Source: Bifidobacterium reuteri DSM 23975 (lineage in GTDB: Bacteria; Actinomycetota; Actinomycetes; Actinomycetales; Bifidobacteriaceae). Taken from it: a stretch of 32,017 bases of DNA. Below the pieces are notes generated by a model that did no database searches, was not told the origin of the DNA, and saw only the letters and a program-made list of their open reading frames with translations. This document shows, one piece after another, positions 1 through 8,486 of the stretch. The stretch lies in NCBI RefSeq assembly GCF_000741695.1, contig NZ_JGZK01000026.1, positions 6-32,022 on the forward strand, given 5' to 3'. The position numbers were made by a program, and so were the translations under genes. The stretch's first letter is position 1; every line of letters starts with the position of its first letter.

Positions 1-1
1 G

Positions 2-1366
2 GATTCCGGACGCATCCTGATCAATGGCGAAGAAGTAGATGTCTCCACGCCCAAGCAGGCTGACAATCTGGGAATCGCTATCATCCATCAGGAGCTGAAC
101 GTGGTGCCCACGATGACCGTGGCGCAAAACCTGGCCTTGGGAGATGAGCCGCTTCGTAGGTCCCGTCTCCTAGACAAGAAACGCATGCGCGAAGACGCCG
201 TCCGCAAACTCGAGGTCATCAAGGCCGATATCGATCCGGATGCACTGCTCGGTGACTTAGGTACAGGCGAGCAGCAGATGGTGGAAATCGCCAAGGCAAT
301 CGCCCAAGATGCAAGGATCCTCATCCTCGACGAGCCCACCGCATCGCTGTCCCGCGCGGAGTCCGAGCACCTGTTCACCTTGGTGAACATGCTGCGCGAG
401 AAAGGAACCGGGCTGATCTATATCTCCCATCGTATGGAAGAGGTCTGGCGGCTCGCCGACCGGATCACCGTCCTCAGGGATGGTCATACCGTCATGACCA
501 CGGACATTCAGCACGCGGATCAGAACGATATCGTCGCGAAGATGGTCGGCCGCAAGGTCGAAAAGCTCTACGACCACAGCAAGCGGACTATCGGCGAGGG
601 AGTGCTGGAGGTCAAGGACCTCAGACTGTCTCCCGACTCACCTCCTGTGTCGTTCACGGTGCATGCGGGAGAGGTGCTCGGGATGTCCGGACTGGTCGGC
701 GCGGGACGTACCGAGATCGCTAGGGCAATCATCGGCGCAGACAAGCATGATTCTGGAGAGATTAGGCTCCACGGCAAAAAGGTCGCGTTCAAGTCGCCGA
801 AAGCGGCAATCGGACAGGGCGTCGCATACCTTCCGGAAAGCAGGAAGACCCAAAGCATCTTCCCGGTCCGAAGTGTCGAGGACAACATCTCCATATCGTC
901 GCTCGGCAAGTACGAGAAGTTTGGATTACTGCAGAAGCGCAGAATCCGGACTGACGTGAAGGAGTCGATGAAGCTGGTCAACATCGTGCAACGACTGCTG
1001 ACCACGCCCATTGTCAACCTGTCCGGCGGTAACCAGCAGAAGGCCGTGTTCGCCCGATGGCTCATGAAGAACTCCGACGTGCTGATCTTGGATGAGCCCA
1101 CACGAGGTGTTGATGTCGGCGCGAAGCAGGAGATCTACGAGCTGATTAGCTCGCAGGCGGATCAGGGTAAGGCGATTCTGGTGATTTCCTCGGATCTGCC
1201 GGAGGTCCTAGGCATCAGCGACAGAATCCTTGTCGTACGTCAGGGGGCCATCGCCGCCTGCATCCCAGAGAATGAAGCGACGGAGGAGAAGGTCATGGGG
1301 TATGCAACCGGTGTAGTGAAAAGCCAACCCACTGATTCCGCGACGAATGCCGCAATTCAACGATGA
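2..1366 (+). CDS. Sugar ABC transporter ATP-binding protein (RbsA/MglA type), 5'-truncated
   Basis: This is the ATPase of a ribose/galactose-type (CUT2) sugar importer and would drive uptake through the permease encoded next. The reading frame is open from base 2, so the start and the first Walker A lie outside the window. Visible in order are the Q-loop (IIHQELN), an ABC signature (LGTGEQQ) and Walker B (LILDEPTASLS) in the first half. The second half has a degenerate P-loop (GLVGAGRTE), a second signature (LSGGNQQK) and Walker B (LILDEPTRGVD). A duplicated cassette whose second P-loop lacks GKT is typical of RbsA/MglA proteins. The permease starts 15 bases after the stop, so the two are co-transcribed. 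The sugar cannot be read from the sequence, and no periplasmic-type binding protein gene is in view; it may lie upstream. Confidence 0.93.
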   Translation, partial: DSGRILINGEEVDVSTPKQADNLGIAIIHQELNVVPTMTVAQNLALGDEPLRRSRLLDKKRMREDAVRKLEVIKADIDPDALLGDLGTGEQQMVEIAKAIAQDARILILDEPTASLSRAESEHLFTLVNMLREKGTGLIYISHRMEEVWRLADRITVLRDGHTVMTTDIQHADQNDIVAKMVGRKVEKLYDHSKRTIGEGVLEVKDLRLSPDSPPVSFTVHAGEVLGMSGLVGAGRTEIARAIIGADKHDSGEIRLHGKKVAFKSPKAAIGQGVAYLPESRKTQSIFPVRSVEDNISISSLGKYEKFGLLQKRRIRTDVKESMKLVNIVQRLLTTPIVNLSGGNQQKAVFARWLMKNSDVLILDEPTRGVDVGAKQEIYELISSQADQGKAILVISSDLPEVLGISDRILVVRQGAIAACIPENEATEEKVMGYATGVVKSQPTDSATNAAIQR

Positions 1367-1381
1367 AATGAGGAGTTTCCA

Positions 1382-2383
1382 ATGAAGGAAAAGAAAAAGA
1401 TGAATTTGGCGTCGGCCTGGGAAAAGGTCGGTATGCCGTTTGTGCTTCTGGTGCTGGTCGTGTTCATGCTGGTCAAAGCACCGAACTTCGGTACCGTGAG
1501 CAACCTGTTCAACGTGGCGAGGTCCATATCCATCAGCGCGATTCTGGCGGCTGGCATGACTTTCGTGATCATTACCACGGGCATCGACCTGTCCGTCGGC
1601 TCGACCATCGCGGTCAGCGGCTGCATCGCTGTACTTGCAGCCCGATCGGGTCTCAACCCTCTCCTCGCAATCATCTTGGGCATGGCGATTGGCGCTCTGA
1701 TCGGCCTGATCAATGGATTCCTGATTGCATACTGCAATCTTGCCGCGTTTATCGTCACACTCGGCACGATGACCTTCATGCGAGGATTGGCGTACACCAT
1801 CACAGGTGGACTTCCAATCGTCGATAATGCCCTGAACTTCCGCGCTTTGGGCAACGGGTATCTGTTCCATGTTCCTATTCCGTTCATTGTGATGATAATC
1901 GTTTATGTCATCATGTGGATCGTCCTCGATAAAACCAAGTACGGCTCTCACGTCTACGCGGTGGGAGGCAATGCCGAAGCGGCAAGGCTCGCAGGTATCA
2001 ACGTCAAGGGGGTGCTGCTGTCCGTATACGTGATCGCAGGCATCTGCGCCGGCCTCGCAGGTTGCATCTTCGCGGCGCGTGTGGTTTCCGCCCAGCCGAC
2101 CGCCGGCGACGGTTACGAAATGGACGCCATTGCAGCTGCGGTCTTGGGCGGCACTTCACTGATGGGCGGCAAGGGCAAGATCCCCGGGACCCTTATTGGC
2201 GCAATCATCTTCGGTGTGCTCACTACCGGCCTGGTGCTCATGAACGTCCCGTTCTTCACACAGCAGCTCGTCAAGGGTGTAGTCATCATCATCGCCGTGC
2301 TGATCGATGGTCTCAAGGAGAATTCGTTCTCATTCGGATTCTTGAGAGGCATTGGTGCCAAGCAGGCTGCAGCCGCAAACTAA
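1382..2383 (+). CDS. Sugar ABC transporter permease (RbsC-like, CUT2 family)
   Basis: This is a 333-residue integral membrane permease that pairs with the RbsA-like ATPase immediately upstream. It starts at an ATG preceded by AGGAG at 1369-1373. The protein has many hydrophobic segments and family hallmarks such as ITTGIDLSVGS near residues 60-70 and a late GGTSLMGGKG loop (about residue 260), the region that contacts the ATPase in this family. Its length matches RbsC-like permeases. The next gene begins 7 bases after its stop, so all three appear to form one operon. Together with the ATPase it would import a monosaccharide, but the substrate is not determinable here. Confidence 0.93.
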   Translation: MKEKKKMNLASAWEKVGMPFVLLVLVVFMLVKAPNFGTVSNLFNVARSISISAILAAGMTFVIITTGIDLSVGSTIAVSGCIAVLAARSGLNPLLAIILGMAIGALIGLINGFLIAYCNLAAFIVTLGTMTFMRGLAYTITGGLPIVDNALNFRALGNGYLFHVPIPFIVMIIVYVIMWIVLDKTKYGSHVYAVGGNAEAARLAGINVKGVLLSVYVIAGICAGLAGCIFAARVVSAQPTAGDGYEMDAIAAAVLGGTSLMGGKGKIPGTLIGAIIFGVLTTGLVLMNVPFFTQQLVKGVVIIIAVLIDGLKENSFSFGFLRGIGAKQAAAAN

Positions 2384-2390
2384 GGGAGAC

Positions 2391-3983
2391 ATGACGATGA
2401 CGCAACTATATTCTCAATACACTATTGTGAACCGCTTCACGAATCCTACGAAGGTGCAGCCGGTCGAGGTGAAACTTCCAGGAGCCATAGACGCCGATAC
2501 GCTCATCGGCTCCACAGACAAAGGCCAGACCTCGCTATTCCAGAAAGTGCGCGGAGCGTCAGATGATGATGCAACAGCATATGTCGGCGTCCTTGTGCCC
2601 GTCGATGGAGAACGACTGACACTGCGTGAGCCGGAAGACGGGGAATCCCTGCTCAGCGGCATCATCAGTGACGAGCTAACCAAGGAACGTGATGCGGTAT
2701 GCCATCTCGATACCGGTTATTTCGATATCGAATTGTGCAGAGGCACCGGCAAGGGTGAAGGGGCTTCCAAGTGGGGTATCAGGCATTTTCAGACCAAGGA
2801 TGAGCGTTTTGACTTGCTGAAAAGCGGTAACAACGCCATCGGCGGTTTCTACGGCCCCTTCTTCACCCCTGAGAACGGTCTGATCAATCCTCCGGAGCAT
2901 GTCGTAGCCGATGTCCAACTAGTCGAGTCCGGTCCGATCATGCATCGATACCTACTTACGGGCCGCATCCCTGACGGACTACGTCCTGAGTTACAGGGCA
3001 AGTCCTTCTCCATCGAATTCACATTCTATTGGAAAGTCGACTTCTTCGACCGCGTATACCACGTGGATACGTTCGAGACCGAAGTCGACGGAAGAAGCGT
3101 CAGCAATCGCATCACGGTCGGGGATGAATTCGAAAGTGGGGAAGGCAATCTGGTTTTCAACCGATTTGATTCATATCAACCAGTACCCTTCCGAGGCGGA
3201 GACCCCTACGCTGGATTCCTCAAGGATGAAGTTCAGAGCGTGCTGGCGGATGAGGCGGAGACGACGCCACGCTTCGATTACTTCCGCACCCTGCTCAACC
3301 GCGATCTAGAAAACGCACATTGGGATCTTTACTGGAGGCTATTCTCCCATTGGGAAGGTGCCTTGACTGTCACGGGACTTGATGCACGACTGGGGCATGT
3401 CCGATCGTTGGCGCATCGCGCTGCAGATGATAATTCACGACCTTGGCAGTTCCCCGAAACTGCAGTAGATGTTTCCGGGCAGGACGAGGAGACCATTTTC
3501 CCGGGAGCCTCAGCATGTACTGCGGAATACGATACCGAAACAGGTCGATGCATGATCTGGATCACATCTCAACCTTCCGGTGCCTTCCAGATTGTGCAAA
3601 GACCACAGTCAGGATGGGTGAACTGGGGCACAAACGGTGAGAACGAATGCCCAGCACTGCCTGTCGGCTCTCGGATCAGGACAATCTATGGACCATACGG
3701 CGATAACTGGCGAAGCCGCGCCGATGAATCCCGATTCGATATTATTCGCGTTGAACGCATGCGTAAGCATATTCTATGTTGGTGGTTCGGCGCTCTAGGA
3801 GTACCGAACCACCAACGCATTCCGTTGCATAAATTCGAATCTCGTATCCTCAGCCGATGTCGGAAGGCTCTTATTTATCTGCGGTTTCCGGCCGTTCTCT
3901 TAGTTTTTCACGGCATTTGGTGTTTATTACGTGGGGGTTATTGCGCGAGAACTGCGGTGTCGTTGAGGTTGGGAACTGGCTGA
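2391..3983 (+). CDS. Unrecognised protein in sugar ABC operon, probably with an altered 3' end
   Basis: I do not recognise the family. The start at 2391 is chosen because GGGAG at 2384-2388 lies just upstream and the gap to the permease stop is only 7 bases; an in-frame start at 2352 would overlap the permease. The product is soluble-looking, acidic and rich in aromatic residues and beta-type segments (for example FDRVYHVDTFETEVDG), and has no signal peptide. Operon position suggests it acts on the imported sugar or its glycoside, which is inference only. The frame reads through a perfect 12-bp hairpin at 3779-3815. The last 70 or so residues are basic, hydrophobic and unlike the rest, so the natural end is probably near 3770 and a nonsense or frameshift change may have extended it. 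Confidence 0.7.
   Translation: MTMTQLYSQYTIVNRFTNPTKVQPVEVKLPGAIDADTLIGSTDKGQTSLFQKVRGASDDDATAYVGVLVPVDGERLTLREPEDGESLLSGIISDELTKERDAVCHLDTGYFDIELCRGTGKGEGASKWGIRHFQTKDERFDLLKSGNNAIGGFYGPFFTPENGLINPPEHVVADVQLVESGPIMHRYLLTGRIPDGLRPELQGKSFSIEFTFYWKVDFFDRVYHVDTFETEVDGRSVSNRITVGDEFESGEGNLVFNRFDSYQPVPFRGGDPYAGFLKDEVQSVLADEAETTPRFDYFRTLLNRDLENAHWDLYWRLFSHWEGALTVTGLDARLGHVRSLAHRAADDNSRPWQFPETAVDVSGQDEETIFPGASACTAEYDTETGRCMIWITSQPSGAFQIVQRPQSGWVNWGTNGENECPALPVGSRIRTIYGPYGDNWRSRADESRFDIIRVERMRKHILCWWFGALGVPNHQRIPLHKFESRILSRCRKALIYLRFPAVLLVFHGIWCLLRGGYCARTAVSLRLGTG
3779..3815 (+). terminator. 12-bp perfect hairpin near the end of the sugar operon
   Basis: TTGGTGGTTCGG at 3779-3790 is exactly complementary to CCGAACCACCAA at 3804-3815, with a 13-base loop. 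It lies inside the extended reading frame of the preceding gene and has no T-run after it. It is most likely the transcriptional end of the sugar operon, which implies the original stop codon lay upstream. Confidence 0.5.
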
Positions 3984-4065
3984 TAATCCTGTGCAGCGGG
4001 TGTTCTTTGAATGGTTTGTTCGTCTCTGAAACCTCCTATCTAAAAGAGCTCTTCTCCTACTCGCT

Positions 4066-4118
4066 CAATGGTTCATACAACGAACGAACCACTATCACAT
4101 TCGTTGTATGAACCATTG
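4066..4118. terminator. 19-bp perfect hairpin at convergent gene ends
   Basis: The arms at 4066-4084 and 4100-4118 are perfectly complementary over 19 bp (starting CAATGGTTCATAC) with a 15-base loop. The hairpin abuts the stop codon (4119-4121) of the minus-strand helicase gene and lies between convergent transcription units. There is no clear U-tract on either strand. A bidirectional terminator is the simplest reading. Confidence 0.6.
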
Positions 4119-7100
4119 TTATCCGAAGGTCTTGTCCACGTAATCGGCGAGTTTGCCTTCCTTGGAGAGTTGCGCGGAATCGGCCATCGCGAAATGCGTC
4201 TCGCAGTCCTTGCCGAACTCGTCGTTCGGACCGAGGATGTAGTGCGTGGCGATCTGGTAGATGATCTCCGTGGGTGCGATGCCGTACACCTGATGTCCGA
4301 AGATGTGCTTCAGGCGTTCGTCCCCGTTGGGGTACAGCTGTCGCATGTGTTCGCTGTTGTACAGGCGTTTGACGATCTCCGTGATGAACAGGCCGGATTT
4401 CATGTACAAATCCGCGAACGTGTGTTCGGGATCGTCGAAGCATCCGGGATTCTCCTGCTCGAACAGATCGACCATCTGTTTGACGACCTTCTTCGGAGTG
4501 AAGATCTGGTTGGTCTTCTGTGGTGGGATGTAGTCGAAGATGTCCTCCGTCTGGGATTCGTCGAAATAGTTCGCCAACTTGGACTTCAACGCGATGAACT
4601 CGGCCACGGAGTCGTTGAACACCACCGGGTCGAACAGGTTGCCGTCGAAGTGCGTGCCGTTGACGTCACCGCCATCGCGCAGCAGCCGGAACTGGTCCAC
4701 GGTGATGGAAGTGACCTCCAGAAACACGTTCGGCGGGATGATCGTGTCGAACGATTCCAGCGTCGTGTCCTCGTCGCCGTAGGCCATGAGGAACGAGGGG
4801 ATCGTGCGGGAGAAACCGCGAAGGTGATCCTTGATGTCGTCCATAAGGTTGATACGTTTCGCCTCACTTTTGGCGGTCTCGACCTCGCGCACGATGGTCT
4901 GGCCCGTCTGCTTGGCGACGTTGCCAGCGACGTCCTTCAGCTTCTCGTCGAGCACATCGCGCGCTTCGGCGTGCTTCTGGTCGTATTCGGCGTTGATCCG
5001 ATCGGCTTCCTGTGCGGTCTCGGCCTCTTCGAGCTTTTCGTTGCGTTCCTGCTCGATGATGTTGCGCTGGATCTTGAAATCGCCGATGTGCCTGTTGATC
5101 TCGATATCCGCGTCGGCTTTGACCTTACGTTCGATCTTGGTTTTCTGCGACGGTTTGAGCGTATCGTCGTAATGCTGCTGCGCGACATCGATGATCGGCT
5201 TGGTGATGTTCGAGCTGAGCTGGCTGGCCAGCGCGTCAAGCTCGGCATCCTCCTTGGAAGGTGTTTTCTGATTCGCCGCAGCGTCCTCGATAAGATCTGC
5301 AATCGTGTTCTCGACTTCGCTGTACACCTTGTCGCCGAACATGGCCGCAGCCGTGCCGATGATCTGCTCCTCGGGGATGTCCACGTCGCCTTTCTCGTTG
5401 AGATGGGCCTCGTCGGCGGTCGCCTGCATGCCGCCGAGATCTTGTGTGGGCTTCGGCGTGGGCGTGAGCGTCTGGAGGATGGTCACGATGTCTGCGGGCG
5501 CGCGGAACACGTTGCTGATGTTCTGGAACAGGTAGTCGGACATGAAGCCGCGTTTGACGACCTCGCGCGAGCGGATCTTGCGCGGCAGGGAGAGCACTTT
5601 CTCCGCATCGAGTTCGATCATCTCGCCGGCCTCGTCCTCGCCGAGGACGGGAAGGAAGTTCAGCAGTTCGCGCACGTTCTGCTTATGCTCGTCGAGCGTG
5701 CCCTTGCCGCCGGCGGTGCTGGGGTTGAGGTTGTTGGCGAACTCCTCGAAGATCGTCAGCGTGCGTGCCGGGTCGAAGTCGAACACGTAGGCGTTCTCCT
5801 TGCGCAGATACCTGCCGGTGTTCGCCTCATGGAACAGGCAGGGGTTCTGCGCGCGGAACGCGGCCTGCATGTACAATGCCGGGCTTTTCATGTTCGACAG
5901 CATGAGCACGGCCGTCCACTCCGGTATCGTCACGCCGGTGGTGAGCTGGCCCACGGAGAGCGTGATGGTCCTGTCATGTTCCCGAATGGCATTCGTCACG
6001 CGAACGAACGACTTCTCCGTCTCCTTCTGATCGTCGAGACTGCCATCGCCGGCCGCAACGACGATCTCGTAGTCATTGAACACGGGATGCTTCTTCAGCT
6101 TGCGGGCCAGGGCCTTGGCGCTGTCCACGCGGTTGAGCATCCACAGCGTGTGCCTCAGCTCATCGCGCAGCTCGGGCGTGGAGAACGGATACTTCGTCTG
6201 CCGGGTCAACGCGTCAAGGAACTTGTCCACATCATCGTTGTGCTTGAAGTACCCGCGGTCGTCGGTTGCGAAGAACTCGTTCAAATCGAACGCGTACTCG
6301 GCGGTCTCCCCGTCGAGCTCGATGCCCTGCGAAGCCTTGTCGGCGATGATGTCCGACATCTGGTAGGTGAACAGGTTCAGCTTCGGCAGCGTCTCATACG
6401 GATTGGTAATCTCGGGGTCAGACCAGTCGCGTTTGGCCTTCTGCTCGTCTGCGTACGTCCAGTTGTAGATCGCATCCTCGTCGAACTTCTCGTCCGCGAG
6501 GGCCTTGAACGGCGTACCCGACAGGTGGAGGGTGAACCTGCGGTTGATATGGTCGAACGCCACATCGGTCTTGTAGGTGTCCACGCCCTCATGGGCCTCG
6601 TCGATCACGAGCAGATCCCATTCGAGATGGGCGACTTCTTCGAGCTTCTTATACGCGCCACCGAAGTAGATGGATCCCTTGATGTCCTGCAGGCTCACGA
6701 ACTCGATACACTTGGGCGAATTACCGGCGAGCAGCGCCTTCTGGTAGGCGGAACGGGACATGACATACGGCTTGTCCGCAAGCTCGGACGTCTCGGACAC
6801 GAACGTATACCCGGACTCGGTACCTAGGAACTTCACGTAATCCGAATACCACGAGTTCGCGATGGCAGGACGGTTCGTCACGATCAGTACCTTGACCGCG
6901 TCCAACGCCTTGCACAGCGCATACGTGGAAAGCGTTTTGCCGAAACGCGGCTTCGCGTTCCACAGGAACTCACCACCCGGATGGATTCGCGCATAATCCG
7001 CAGCCTCGTCCACGGCCTCCTGCTGCTCATTGCGCAACGTGTACGGGACCGCGGCCGGCGTATCCGCTACGCCATGGTTTTCCCGGAACTCATAGAAGTA

Positions 7101-7445
7101 ATTGCGGCTGGTGGGACCGTCGGTGTGGAACCATTCCGGCGGCTTGCCACCCGGCTCCACAGGTGCCATGCGTTCAATGCCGAGCTTGGACAGGTATGCG
7201 TGGAAGTCGGTATCATGGAATGTCTCGTCGGTACCCTCGTAGATCGCGTTGCCGTTCCACTCCTTGTGGGCCCGCACGTTCGCGGTATGCGTCTGCTGAC
7301 GGATACGCTCATCCACGTTCTGCTCGGTATAGCCGATTTTGATCCACCCATCATGGGTACGAACATCCGGCGTCGTATAGGCATAGATCTGGGGAAGGGC
7401 AGGCGCGGCGCTCCTGACCTTGCCGGATATATCCAGAATGCCCAT
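4119..7445 (-). CDS. GIY-YIG-like/DEAD helicase with C-terminal methyltransferase front half (restriction subunit)
   Basis: This is a 1108-residue multidomain protein. Residues about 20-60 (IYAYTTPDV...WIKIGYT...ERI) resemble a T5orf172/GIY-YIG-type nuclease domain. A superfamily 2 helicase follows, with motif I at NAKPRFGKT (163-171), the DEAH box at VIDEAHEG (280-287), motif III at LSGTPFKA (308-315) and late motifs QLTTGVTIPEW and MQAAFRAQNP (about 490-530). A charged, probably coiled-coil stretch lies at about 740-830. The C terminus carries an N6-adenine methyltransferase motif X (TPKKVVKQMVDLF, from 983) and a degenerate motif I (FADLYMKSGLF, 1010-1020). The chain stops at residue 1108, just where motif IV (NPPY) would be expected. 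Its ATG overlaps the upstream gene's stop by one base (TGATG), which suggests translational coupling. The likely role is DNA restriction or phage defence; the catalytic assignment is inference. Confidence 0.85.
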   Translation of the reverse strand: MGILDISGKVRSAAPALPQIYAYTTPDVRTHDGWIKIGYTEQNVDERIRQQTHTANVRAHKEWNGNAIYEGTDETFHDTDFHAYLSKLGIERMAPVEPGGKPPEWFHTDGPTSRNYFYEFRENHGVADTPAAVPYTLRNEQQEAVDEAADYARIHPGGEFLWNAKPRFGKTLSTYALCKALDAVKVLIVTNRPAIANSWYSDYVKFLGTESGYTFVSETSELADKPYVMSRSAYQKALLAGNSPKCIEFVSLQDIKGSIYFGGAYKKLEEVAHLEWDLLVIDEAHEGVDTYKTDVAFDHINRRFTLHLSGTPFKALADEKFDEDAIYNWTYADEQKAKRDWSDPEITNPYETLPKLNLFTYQMSDIIADKASQGIELDGETAEYAFDLNEFFATDDRGYFKHNDDVDKFLDALTRQTKYPFSTPELRDELRHTLWMLNRVDSAKALARKLKKHPVFNDYEIVVAAGDGSLDDQKETEKSFVRVTNAIREHDRTITLSVGQLTTGVTIPEWTAVLMLSNMKSPALYMQAAFRAQNPCLFHEANTGRYLRKENAYVFDFDPARTLTIFEEFANNLNPSTAGGKGTLDEHKQNVRELLNFLPVLGEDEAGEMIELDAEKVLSLPRKIRSREVVKRGFMSDYLFQNISNVFRAPADIVTILQTLTPTPKPTQDLGGMQATADEAHLNEKGDVDIPEEQIIGTAAAMFGDKVYSEVENTIADLIEDAAANQKTPSKEDAELDALASQLSSNITKPIIDVAQQHYDDTLKPSQKTKIERKVKADADIEINRHIGDFKIQRNIIEQERNEKLEEAETAQEADRINAEYDQKHAEARDVLDEKLKDVAGNVAKQTGQTIVREVETAKSEAKRINLMDDIKDHLRGFSRTIPSFLMAYGDEDTTLESFDTIIPPNVFLEVTSITVDQFRLLRDGGDVNGTHFDGNLFDPVVFNDSVAEFIALKSKLANYFDESQTEDIFDYIPPQKTNQIFTPKKVVKQMVDLFEQENPGCFDDPEHTFADLYMKSGLFITEIVKRLYNSEHMRQLYPNGDERLKHIFGHQVYGIAPTEIIYQIATHYILGPNDEFGKDCETHFAMADSAQLSKEGKLADYVDKTFG

Positions 7446-8485
7446 CAGTCCATCTCCTTCACATGAGACTCAATGAACGCAATCTCATCAGTTGTCAAAC
7501 CGTACTTGCGATAGAGCTGGTTATCAACATCAGAAACTGAGCTCATCCAATCAATATCTGAAGAAGAGGTAAAGTCTTGCATTGGAATCATTTCCCAGAC
7601 CTGTGAAGGACTGTGCTGCGTTACTTTTCTAGCACCAAGTAGTCCTCTAAAGAACTTGGTTCGGTAATATCGAGATAGATTTACCACTTCTTCCATAGTT
7701 ACAAACGGACCAGCGTTAAGAAAAGTGTCAGCCGTACCTTCTCCGGGCTTACCGATAACCGGCTCAGCTAGAATTTCACCATATTGACCTGAGTTATTTG
7801 CTTCAGGAATAAACAATTTAAATGAATCAAGATAATCATTATCCCTGATGTAAAAGCGTGGGACATATCTCCACTGTCTCTTTCCTGCGATTCGAGCTAA
7901 GAACCTAAGATTATCAGCCTTCGGGATTGGAGATTGCGTAAACACTTCGTCCATTTTCTCAATGAAACTTGATGTTATCTTAGTTCTAGTTCCGCTCTTA
8001 AGAATAGCCTTGACGTTCTCATCATTTGCATTATCATGAAAGAATTTATCGGAAAGCTTGTAAAGGCGCTGCGAAGCGAAAAGAACGTTGAGCCGTTTTT
8101 GATTGACGGTAAGAGCATCAACCTTTTGAATAATTGAATTTAGTTCGGGGTAGATAGTAAAAACGTGAATCGGACCAATATCTCTGCCACTATCATGTAA
8201 CGTTATAGCAATCCCACCCTTGATATCAGTGCCTGAAAAAATAGTAGAAGCATTCGATTCATACGAGAGAACTTTAAGGTGTGCATCACTGAGCATCTTC
8301 TCGTTCCACTCTACCGGAGTTTGGCCTGCATTAAAAAGAAACCGGCCTGGAGTAATAAGCTCCACCTTATTACCAACCTTATAAGAGGCATCCATAAAGA
8401 TGTTATAAATCGGTTGCTTCCGCCCGTTACTGTCTGTTTCTTCCTGATATGGTGGATTGCCAATGATGGCGTAGAACTTCTTCAT
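7445..8485 (-). CDS. Eco57I-like N6-adenine methyltransferase, NPPY catalytic half with recognition domain
   Basis: The 346-residue protein begins MKKFYAIIGNPPYQ, so motif IV (NPPY) sits at residues 10-13 and there is no motif X or I before it. The segment about residues 35-95 (NIFMDASYKVG, ITPGRFLFNAGQ, DIKGGIAI) fits the body of Eco57I-type methylases. The remainder is probably the target recognition domain. A strong AAAGGAG precedes the ATG, and the upstream gene ends one base earlier. To work, it should need the AdoMet-binding half supplied by a partner; both neighbours encode motifs X and I. The gene is conspicuously AT-rich: two sampled 60-base lines are 38% and 43% G+C, against 60% in a sampled line of the helicase gene. 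This suggests separate acquisition of the specificity part. Confidence 0.85.
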   Translation of the reverse strand: MKKFYAIIGNPPYQEETDSNGRKQPIYNIFMDASYKVGNKVELITPGRFLFNAGQTPVEWNEKMLSDAHLKVLSYESNASTIFSGTDIKGGIAITLHDSGRDIGPIHVFTIYPELNSIIQKVDALTVNQKRLNVLFASQRLYKLSDKFFHDNANDENVKAILKSGTRTKITSSFIEKMDEVFTQSPIPKADNLRFLARIAGKRQWRYVPRFYIRDNDYLDSFKLFIPEANNSGQYGEILAEPVIGKPGEGTADTFLNAGPFVTMEEVVNLSRYYRTKFFRGLLGARKVTQHSPSQVWEMIPMQDFTSSSDIDWMSSVSDVDNQLYRKYGLTTDEIAFIESHVKEMD

Positions 8486-8486
8486 C

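Noticed and set aside
3857..4111. Plus-strand 84-codon frame after the sugar operon
   Set aside because: It overlaps the degenerate 3' end of the previous gene and two hairpins, has no ribosome binding site and no recognisable features.
4068..6827. Long plus-strand open frame of 919 codons
   Set aside because: It is the antisense shadow of the helicase gene. The minus-strand product has clear helicase motifs, while this one is a leucine/valine/arginine-rich artefact of G+C-rich DNA.
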